Assembly: GCA_019637615.1 (NCBI GenBank)
Contig: JAHBVJ010000030.1
Coordinates: forward strand, 52,675-116,674
From: Anaerolineae bacterium
GTDB lineage: Bacteria; Chloroflexota; Anaerolineae; Aggregatilineales; UBA2796
Length of the DNA stretch: 64,000 nucleotides
Direction: 5' to 3'
The position numbers were made by a program, and so were the translations under genes. Below, piece after piece: positions 1 to 6,402 of the stretch. The notes under the pieces are model-generated. The model ran no database searches and was not told the DNA's origin. It saw only the letters and a program-made list of their open reading frames with translations. The stretch's first letter is position 1, and the number at the start of each line of letters is the position of its first letter.

Positions 1-482
1 CGCGCCAGTTTTTCCGCCGATGTATCAGTACGGACTTCGCCGCGCTGCTGTCCATTTCGTAAAATAGCGGCAAGAATGTCTAGGAATTCATTGTTATTAT
101 TGAATTCTTTGGGATCAACCCCTCTAGACCGCAAAAATTCTCGTTTAAAAGCTTGTTCAATCGAAGGGATAGTAAGTACATGTTCGTGAATGGTCATGAA
201 CAAGAAGCGCAGTGTTTGCAGTGTACTGTGCTGCTCCTCCAGATATGCGTTCACCGCGGGAATTATTTGTGTCCGAAACAGGTCTTCCACGAAGGGAATG
301 AGTAGAGAATCTTTCGAGGGGAAATAATTGAATAACGTCCCCCGACTGATCTCTGCTCGTTCCGCGATTTCATCCATCGTTGTCTGGTAATAGCCAGCGC
401 TCTTAAATAGCTCAATGGCTGCCGTCAAAATCCGCTCGCGGACGCGCTGCTTATTGCGTTCCCGCAAAGGTAATTGGTTCAT
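1..482 (-). CDS. TetR/AcrR family transcriptional regulator (3' end outside window)
   Basis: Reading leftward from an ATG at 482, the frame stays open to the window edge (160 codons), so the C-terminus is missing. The N-terminus is a typical TetR helix-turn-helix: a basic start (NQLPLRERNKQRVRERIL), then TAAIELF, then TTMDEIAERAEISRGTLFNYFPSKDSLL, where the recognition helix ends in the usual FNYFxSK pattern. The rest is the variable helical ligand-binding domain, so the inducer cannot be predicted. A palindrome at 655-669 lies 173 bp upstream and is a plausible operator. The gene is divergent from the pseudouridine synthase at 980. Confidence 0.9.
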   Translation of the reverse strand, partial: MNQLPLRERNKQRVRERILTAAIELFKSAGYYQTTMDEIAERAEISRGTLFNYFPSKDSLLIPFVEDLFRTQIIPAVNAYLEEQHSTLQTLRFLFMTIHEHVLTIPSIEQAFKREFLRSRGVDPKEFNNNNEFLDILAAILRNGQQRGEVRTDTSAEKLA

Positions 483-654
483 CTACGGATCCTTTTCGCC
501 TTGTGAAGGTGTCGGCTAATCTTTATCAGAAAATATGCGCCAATGGCAAGTGTCTAACTCGCTACTCCGCGCATCACCATCCAAAGCACTCGTGAATGCC
601 CGAACCACTCCTCAAATAATCTGTACTCACACAAAAAATGAACTTGATTTGAAT

Positions 655-669
655 TTATACTCAGTATAA
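655..669. promoter_or_regulatory. Palindromic operator-like site TTATACTCAGTATAA
   Basis: A perfect inverted repeat with 7-bp arms (TTATACT / AGTATAA) around one central C. Each arm contains TATACT, a good -10 hexamer, one per strand, so a bound dimer would cover possible divergent start sites. It is the clearest regulatory signal in the 483-979 gap, and its size fits a TetR dimer. Assignment to the TetR encoded at 1-482 is inference. Nothing else gene-like was seen in that gap. Confidence 0.5.
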
Positions 670-979
670 GAATTCCGATTGGTCTGTCAAGGGCAGGTCA
701 GTGCTCTCCGGATGCCCTAATGCACGGTTTATCTAGCTATACTGCCGAATCCTCGGTTGAAATAACATGATGACGCATTGCCATTTTTTACGATTTTGGG
801 ATGTACCGGCTAATCTACGCCCTCGATGAACGTTCACATTTTGCGCCTGCATAAATAACACAGTATTTGGCAGGTAGCGCATTTCCCCCTATGATCCCTT
901 GTCGAGTAGCCAGCAGGATCATCGTTGGTCTACGCATCGTTAAGCGCAAAATCACGTCCATTCCGGACGGGAGCAACCA

Positions 980-1930
980 ATGAACAACGCGACCAATACA
1001 CTCGCCTTCACCGTCGAACCCGACGAAATCAGTGAACGCCTCGATAAGATCATCACCATGCGCTTGGCGAATCTATCCCGCGTCAAAGTGCAGCAGTTGA
1101 TTAAAGAAGGCCACGTTAAGATCAATGATAAGGTCGGCAAGCCTGCTTACCGCCTCGAAGCAGGCGATCACATTCACGTCGATCTTATCGATTCAATCGT
1201 CGCGCCCGATGTGAGCGCCGAAGCGCTGCCCGAAGCCATCCCGCTTGATGTGATCTATGAAGACGACGATCTCGCCGCCATCAACAAACCAGCAGGCATG
1301 GTCGTCCATCCGGCAGTGGGGCACACCGAAGGTACGCTGGTCAACGCTATGCTTTCCCGCTGGCCTCAGGTCGCCTTCGTGGGCGGCGAAGGGCGTGCAG
1401 GCATCATCCACCGTTTGGATATGGACACCTCTGGCGTCATCCTCATCGCCAAGACCGAACCCGCCCGCTTGAACCTGATGGCGCAGTTTGCCAAGCGCAC
1501 CGTCCAGAAGCGCTATCTCGCCTTGGTGGAAGGCCAGCCCGCCACGCAGGCCGGCACCATCGACGCGCCTTTGGATCGCGATCCCGTCCACCGCAAGAAG
1601 ATGACGGTCATCAAAGGGGGGCGCGAAGCCGTCACCGAATTTCATGTGTTAGAAACCTATAACCGCAACAACACCTCCTATGCGCTGCTGGAATGCTTCC
1701 CTAAAACCGGACGCACTCACCAGATTCGCGTACATCTCGCCTTTATCAACCACCCGATTGTGGGCGATACTATCTACGGACGCCGCAAACAAACCATCAA
1801 GATGCCGCGCCACTTCCTCCACGCGGAATCGATCACGCTGACGTTGCCCAGCACCGATCAGCCGATCACCTTGCACGCGCCACTGCCTGCCGACTTAGCG
1901 TTAGTATTGGCAAACTTGAGAGAGGGATGA
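980..1930 (+). CDS. RluA/RluD family 23S rRNA pseudouridine synthase
   Basis: Predicted to isomerise specific uridines of large-subunit rRNA to pseudouridine in the cytoplasm. The 316-residue protein has an N-terminal S4 RNA-binding domain (about residues 15-80, ERLDKIITMRLANLSR then VQQLIKEGHVKIND) followed by the RluA catalytic domain. The signature GIIHRLDMDTSG carries the catalytic aspartate of the HRLD motif, and the later KTGRTHQIRVHL and HPIVGDTIYG blocks are also family hallmarks. Length and S4 domain match RluD (about 320 residues) better than RluA, but the target uridines cannot be read from sequence. The ATG at 980 follows a weak GGGAGC. The gene stands alone. Confidence 0.93.
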   Translation: MNNATNTLAFTVEPDEISERLDKIITMRLANLSRVKVQQLIKEGHVKINDKVGKPAYRLEAGDHIHVDLIDSIVAPDVSAEALPEAIPLDVIYEDDDLAAINKPAGMVVHPAVGHTEGTLVNAMLSRWPQVAFVGGEGRAGIIHRLDMDTSGVILIAKTEPARLNLMAQFAKRTVQKRYLALVEGQPATQAGTIDAPLDRDPVHRKKMTVIKGGREAVTEFHVLETYNRNNTSYALLECFPKTGRTHQIRVHLAFINHPIVGDTIYGRRKQTIKMPRHFLHAESITLTLPSTDQPITLHAPLPADLALVLANLREG

Positions 1931-2050
1931 GTTCCCATATCAACACTAGCCCCCTACGCAGAATTGTGGTACTATTTCAGTGATGGAACTGGTGTTCTGG
2001 CGATCTACCCACCAGTCTTAAAAACAACTCAACCGTTTTGAGGAGTCGCG

Positions 2051-3265
2051 ATGCGCGAAATTACCGTCGCTACCGTGCAGATGAAGCCCGAACTCGGCAA
2101 CCCAGAGAATAATCTGGTGAAGATGTCGGATTACATTTCCACGATTGCATCACAGCAAAAAGTAGATTTGATCGTCTTCCCTGAACTCATCACCAGCGGC
2201 TACGAACTCGGCGTGCAGTTCACCGAACTCGCACAGCGCGTGCCGGGGCCAGCCGTCAACCTGATGGCACAGCGAGCCGCTGATGTCGGCGTCTACATCG
2301 CGTGGGGTATGGCGACCAAGGAGCGCGTAGAGAGCATCCTCTATAACTCCGCGCTGCTCGTCGGGCCGGAAGGCGAATTGCTCGGACAATATCACAAAGT
2401 CCACCTGCGCGGCGAGGAACGCATGGCCTTCCGCGAAGGTTTCAAGCTTCCCGTCATCGATACGGGTGAAATCGGCAAGATCGGCATGATGATCGGCTGG
2501 GACTTGGCCTTCCCCGAAGTCGCCCGCGCGATGACGCTCGATGGCGCTGAAGTTATCTGCTGCCTCGCCAACTGGGAATCTTCCTACATTGACGAGTGGA
2601 AAACTTACGTCCGTTCGCGGGCGTTCGAAAATGCCGTTTTCATGGCAGCCGCTAACCGCGTCGGCAACGATGTGACGATGGACTTCGGCGGCGAAAGCAT
2701 GATCATCGGCCCGCGTGGCAAGCTGCACGCCTACCTCGATTCCGGCGAACAAGAGATGCGCAAGCAGCTCGAACTTGACCTCAAGAAAGCGCTTGATAAG
2801 GGCGGTGACGTTCAGGCCAAGATCGAAGAGTTCAAAGAAAAGGTCGATGAACTCAAGGCCAAGGCCGACGAGAAGAAAGAGGCCGACGCCAAACCCGCCG
2901 ATGACAAGGCCAAAGCCGAAGAAAAGAAAGAGCTAGAGGCCAAGAAGGACGCCGACGCCAAGGATAAGAAGGAAGAAGAAAAAGAGAAGGAAGCGGCGAA
3001 GGCGGAAAAAGACGGCAAACCTGACGATAAGGCCAAAGCCGAGGAAAAGAAGGAAATCGAAGCCAAGAAGGAAGAAGGCAAAGTGATCGCCATTCAGCAA
3101 CCGTTGGTTGCCGAGGTGAAAGCCGAGTTCAAGAAGCTCGCCACTGCCGAAGGCTTCTGCGTCGCCCGCATCGACCTCGATGAAGTGCGCCGCTACCGTG
3201 AGGAATTCCAGACCCTCCAAGCCCGCCAGCCTACCGTCTATAAGCAGATCGTCAAGCGCTACTAG
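2051..3265 (+). CDS. Carbon-nitrogen hydrolase (nitrilase) fold protein, catalytic Cys replaced by Gly, with charged insert
   Basis: The fold is clear: an N-terminal ITVATVQMKPELGNPENN block, FPELITSGYE with the usual catalytic Glu (E45), and GQYHKVHL with the usual Lys (K116). The nucleophile motif reads GMMIGWDLAFPE, with glycine (G149, codon GGC at 2495-2497) where family members have the catalytic cysteine. Nitrilase/amidase chemistry is therefore unlikely unless another residue substitutes. Residues about 231-365 are a Lys/Glu/Ala/Asp-rich, probably helical segment inserted between GPRGKLHAYLD and the normal C-terminal block EGFCVARIDLDEVRRYREEF. Total length is 404 against roughly 270 for relatives. 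A strong AGGAG at 2040-2044 precedes the ATG. A terminator follows at 3289. It may be a binding or scaffold protein. Confidence 0.9.
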   Translation: MREITVATVQMKPELGNPENNLVKMSDYISTIASQQKVDLIVFPELITSGYELGVQFTELAQRVPGPAVNLMAQRAADVGVYIAWGMATKERVESILYNSALLVGPEGELLGQYHKVHLRGEERMAFREGFKLPVIDTGEIGKIGMMIGWDLAFPEVARAMTLDGAEVICCLANWESSYIDEWKTYVRSRAFENAVFMAAANRVGNDVTMDFGGESMIIGPRGKLHAYLDSGEQEMRKQLELDLKKALDKGGDVQAKIEEFKEKVDELKAKADEKKEADAKPADDKAKAEEKKELEAKKDADAKDKKEEEKEKEAAKAEKDGKPDDKAKAEEKKEIEAKKEEGKVIAIQQPLVAEVKAEFKKLATAEGFCVARIDLDEVRRYREEFQTLQARQPTVYKQIVKRY

Positions 3266-3288
3266 TTCCCGATCTCGGAACGTCTCAT

Positions 3289-3329
3289 GCCCTTGCCGAA
3301 GATCAACCGATGGTCAGCAAGGGCTTTTT
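3289..3329 (+). terminator. Rho-independent terminator after the nitrilase-like gene
   Basis: The inverted repeat GCCCTTGC (3289-3296) / GCAAGGGC (3317-3324) has a 20-nt loop and is followed by TTTTT. It sits 23 bp after the stop of the nitrilase-like gene and just before the stop of the convergent kinase gene. Confidence 0.8.
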
Positions 3330-3334
3330 GTTGC

Positions 3335-4342
3335 CTACGTTCCGACCGTGTGACTCTCGCGGATCGCCTCGCGCAGTTCGTCCACTGTTGGCGCGTAATT
3401 CCCCACCTTGCGGATCACGATTCCAGCGGCGAGGTTCGCTAACATAGCGGCTTGTGGCAGCGTGATGAACCGTGTATGCGCCAACGTGAAGATCGCCAGC
3501 ACGGTATCGCCCGCGCCCACCGTGTCATACACATCCTCAATCTGCGGCGCTGGCACATGGATCGGCTGCGTCAGGTACGATCCCACCAGCGTAATGCCAT
3601 CCGTGCCACGCGTGATCACCACTGCTGTGTTGCCGCCCAGATCGCGGCTGATGACTTTGCCCGCCTGCACGAAATCGTCGTTCGTGACCAGTGTCCGCTG
3701 CGTGAATTTGCTGGCCTCATCGGCGTTGCACTTGACCAGATCGAAGCCGATATATTTGCGCAATTCGCCCTGTGCATCCGCGATTTTGGTTGGCACCTTC
3801 GAATCGAGGATCGCGCGCACGATCATCGGCGTCATCAAGCCTGTCAGATAATCGGATACCATGATCGCGTCCACATGCCGCGCCAATTTGCGGATCCGCT
3901 CACAGATCGCCGCTTCGATCTGCCCATTCACGAGCGTGCGGTCAATGCGGTCGATCCTCGCCACCTGCTGCGGGAAGCGCAACCCCATCTGTGCCATGAT
4001 GCGCGTCTTGGTGGTCGTCGGACGTTCAGGATCGCTCACTAAGCCCTGCGTATTGATCCCCCGTGCTTCTAACAACTCGGTCAGCAGTGTTCCGTTCTCA
4101 TCCGCGCCGATCACGCCGACCTGAATCGCCTTGCTGCCCAACCGCGCCACGTTGACGGCAGGGTTGGCCGCCCCGCCGGGGATCAACTCACGCCGCTCAA
4201 ATTCCAGCACCGGGATCGGCGCTTCACGGCTCAAGCGCTCTGCCCGCCCGATCAAGTATTCATCGAGGATCACGTCGCCAACGACGAGGATTTGTTTGCC
4301 AGCCAACCGATCAACCAACGGGAGAAGTGCATCCGCATTCAT
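3335..4342 (-). CDS. PfkB-family sugar kinase, RfaE1/HldE kinase-domain type
   Basis: Predicted ATP-dependent kinase of a sugar phosphate, closest in pattern to D-glycero-beta-D-manno-heptose-7-phosphate kinase (N-terminal half of HldE). Seen in the 335 residues: KQILVVGDVILDEYLIG near the N-terminus, the PIPVLEF and PGGAANPAVNVARLG blocks typical of RfaE, SDYLTG in the middle, and the PfkB signature DTVGAGDTVLAIF, whose Asp is the catalytic base. There is no cytidylyltransferase half, so it is a single-function RfaE1-like enzyme. Use in ADP-heptose for glycan or S-layer modification is inference; other PfkB substrates are possible. No obvious operon partner. Confidence 0.85.
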   Translation of the reverse strand: MNADALLPLVDRLAGKQILVVGDVILDEYLIGRAERLSREAPIPVLEFERRELIPGGAANPAVNVARLGSKAIQVGVIGADENGTLLTELLEARGINTQGLVSDPERPTTTKTRIMAQMGLRFPQQVARIDRIDRTLVNGQIEAAICERIRKLARHVDAIMVSDYLTGLMTPMIVRAILDSKVPTKIADAQGELRKYIGFDLVKCNADEASKFTQRTLVTNDDFVQAGKVISRDLGGNTAVVITRGTDGITLVGSYLTQPIHVPAPQIEDVYDTVGAGDTVLAIFTLAHTRFITLPQAAMLANLAAGIVIRKVGNYAPTVDELREAIRESHTVGT

Positions 4343-4685
4343 AGGTAGTATGCCTGAAGGAGTATAGTGCGTATAGACAAGACTTATCTTTATCTAGCGC
4401 CGACATTTTCACTTATTATATGTATCGTTACTCCCAATCGCGCCGAAAATTTACAATCTCTGCCCATCCACATCAAATCACATACTGAGTATACTGCGCC
4501 ACTACGGAAATAAGGCTGGCTAAAGTCATAGCGATTATCGCGCTGGCAGTCTTTGGGCTGGGGTGAATGCTAAAGCATCGATGAGAAGCACGTTCAAGTC
4601 CGCCATCGGCCTGCAAATATGGTTCTATAATGATCCTTAAGTAGCCCATGATTATGCAATTTTGAGTAACTTCAGGAGGTTAACT
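4343..4685. other. Intergenic region with a TATAAT box before the 4686 gene
   Basis: No gene was found here. A perfect -10 hexamer TATAAT lies at 4626-4631, 55 nt before the ATG at 4686, but no convincing -35 is at the right spacing. AGGAGG at 4674-4679 is the ribosome-binding site of the next gene. Confidence 0.45.
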
Positions 4686-5435
4686 ATGCAGAAAAATCGA
4701 GCGCTTATCCTCGTGGCGTGTCTAGCATTGCTGATGGTGTTGTTGTCTGGAACGGTTACCACGGCGATGCCACCTACTCAGTCCAGTGAGGCGACCTTCA
4801 AAACCCCGGAAGACGCCGTTACCGCCTATCTCGAAGGGATGATCCACGGGGATTTCGCAAAAATATTGCAAGCTTGCGCCATCGATGAGATGAGCGAACA
4901 CTTCGACTTCGGTCTTTATATCGATAGACTGCGCGCCTTGCCGCCTCAAGCACAAGCGCCATCCGACTCCCCGTTTTACGTGGAATTGAACAAGGCGCAG
5001 CTTTCCGCCCAAATCGCCAATCAGGTGAAATTCTTTACGTGGGGGTTGCTATCCAGCGAAGAAGTGAGCCAAGGCAAAATTGTCATGATGGATGCGGAAC
5101 GAGCCGTTAAGTTTGCGAAAGATGTGGACACTTCACGGCTCGCCAGCATAGAAATCGTGAAAATCGGTCTACCTAATCCCAAGGTGATAACGAGCACCCG
5201 TTACGTGGAAAACTCGACCAAAAATGCCCGCGTCTACGGTGCCGACGAGTCAACTGAACGGGTGGCGCTGTTTTCTTTCGAGCAGGATTACTACTTCATA
5301 GGCTTCACCCTTTTCCGCTATGGGGAAAACTGGAAAATCAGTAGCCAAACTTCCCCAATAAGTGGTGCCAGTATGCTTGGTACACCTCAGAAAACAATGG
5401 TGGCAGAGTTCGAGAGCATGATCAACAGCAATTGA
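4686..5435 (+). CDS. Exported protein of unknown function with signal peptide
   Basis: Not recognised as a known enzyme. A perfect AGGAGG six bases upstream fixes the ATG at 4686; an in-frame TTG at 4662 would put the Shine-Dalgarno inside the gene. The 249-residue product starts MQKNRALILVACLALLMVLL, a positively charged start and hydrophobic stretch, so it is probably secreted or membrane-tethered. The mature part begins with FKTPEDAVTAYLEGMIHGDFAKIL, which resembles the opening helix of NTF2-like or Cystatin-like folds common in exported Chloroflexota proteins. The final third (FSFEQDYYFIGFTLFRYGENWKISSQ) fits the last strands of that fold. Ligand and function are unknown. Confidence 0.75.
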   Translation: MQKNRALILVACLALLMVLLSGTVTTAMPPTQSSEATFKTPEDAVTAYLEGMIHGDFAKILQACAIDEMSEHFDFGLYIDRLRALPPQAQAPSDSPFYVELNKAQLSAQIANQVKFFTWGLLSSEEVSQGKIVMMDAERAVKFAKDVDTSRLASIEIVKIGLPNPKVITSTRYVENSTKNARVYGADESTERVALFSFEQDYYFIGFTLFRYGENWKISSQTSPISGASMLGTPQKTMVAEFESMINSN

Positions 5436-5677
5436 TCTACAGGCTTAAAGTATCAGCATCGATGGGACATCACCAGAGGCAAGCGGATCGTCGTTATCAC
5501 GCCGATCTCGCCCCTCATATGGTGTCCCCAATGCGTTGACGATATGCCAATGCAACCTTCGTGTGGGAATACTAGAGCCGACTATATTTCCATGTATAAG
5601 GAATATGGTAAGCTAGAATCAAATTACTCTCAATTAGCCATACAATCGTCGTTAGACAAACGGTAACGAATGTCCAT

Positions 5678-6085
5678 ATGCCTGTAAAAGATCGTTATCA
5701 TGACGCAGTCAAACACGCATTCATTAAAGACGGCTGGACGATTAATGATGAGCAGTTTTCGCTAACGGTTGACCAACGCAACCTATGGATCGATCTTCAG
5801 GTGAGCAAAGCCGAACCGTCCATCGTCATTTTAGTCGAGGTTAAAGAACTTGCGGAGGTAGACTCTGCAATCGAGGCATTGGCTAACGCTTTGGGTAAAA
5901 TTGATTTGTATCGTTTAGCACTCGCGAATGCCAGCTTAAGTTTGCCTCTCTATCTCGCAGTGTCAAAGGAATCTTATGCTGGTATTTTGAGCGAGAAAAT
6001 CGGGCAACTTGCGATTGAATCAGCGCAAATACCACTAATTGTATTCGACCCGGAACAAGAGGAAATTCTCAAGTGGATACCCTGA
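5678..6085 (+). CDS. xisH: XisH family protein (fdxN-element excision controlling factor homologue, nuclease-like fold)
   Basis: 135 residues matching the XisH pattern from end to end: MPVKDRYHDAVKHAFIKDGW at the start, a central core with D39 (WIDL), E54 and K56 (LVEVKEL), then ANALGKIDLYR, and a C-terminal LIVFDPEQEEILKWIP. The D...ExK arrangement is that of the PD-(D/E)XK nuclease fold. XisH was named for control of the fdxN element excision in heterocystous cyanobacteria, but most homologues lie far from such elements and their biochemical role is unclear. It overlaps the partner gene xisI by 13 nt, so the two are translationally linked. Confidence 0.9.
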   Translation: MPVKDRYHDAVKHAFIKDGWTINDEQFSLTVDQRNLWIDLQVSKAEPSIVILVEVKELAEVDSAIEALANALGKIDLYRLALANASLSLPLYLAVSKESYAGILSEKIGQLAIESAQIPLIVFDPEQEEILKWIP

Positions 6086-6369
6086 ACGGAATTGTACGCA
6101 CAGCGATGACAGCCTATGCACGAAAAGGACTGAATAGTCATAGTTATCTAACCCATAGTGATGATAATAGCATCTTATCTGTTGTCACTGTGCCCGTAGG
6201 CAAAGGCAGCTCGTTTACCAGCTTATTAGTGCGCATATTCGCAGAAACTATCATTATTGAACGTGATCAAAATGATAAGCCACTCGTTGATGCGCTCGTG
6301 CAAGCAGGAATACCACGTTCGCAAATTATCCTTGCCTATGCGGGTGAATCAGTGCCGCAGTCAGCCTGA
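6073..6369 (+). CDS. xisI: XisI family protein
   Basis: 98 residues, with its ATG inside the end of xisH. The family signature is at the C-terminus: IIIERDQNDKPLVDALVQAGIP, then SQIILAYAGE. The N-terminus (MDTLNGIVRTAMTAYARKG) has the usual amphipathic helix. XisI proteins almost always pair with XisH and probably form a complex with it. The central part, including TVPVGKGSSFTSLLVRIF, is less like typical XisI, so this pair is divergent. No fdxN-like element, nif gene or recombinase is in the window, so an excision role here is not supported. Confidence 0.85.
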   Translation: MDTLNGIVRTAMTAYARKGLNSHSYLTHSDDNSILSVVTVPVGKGSSFTSLLVRIFAETIIIERDQNDKPLVDALVQAGIPRSQIILAYAGESVPQSA

Positions 6370-6402
6370 TGCAAGGCACACTTGATGTGGCGCTAATTAT
6401 AT

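Noticed and set aside
2715..3220. Other frames in the charged insert of the nitrilase-like gene
   Set aside because: Long frames on both strands come from the biased AAG/GAA/GCC composition and are shadows.
5678..6369. Excision element linked to XisH/XisI
   Set aside because: No direct repeats, recombinase or interrupted gene were seen around the pair.
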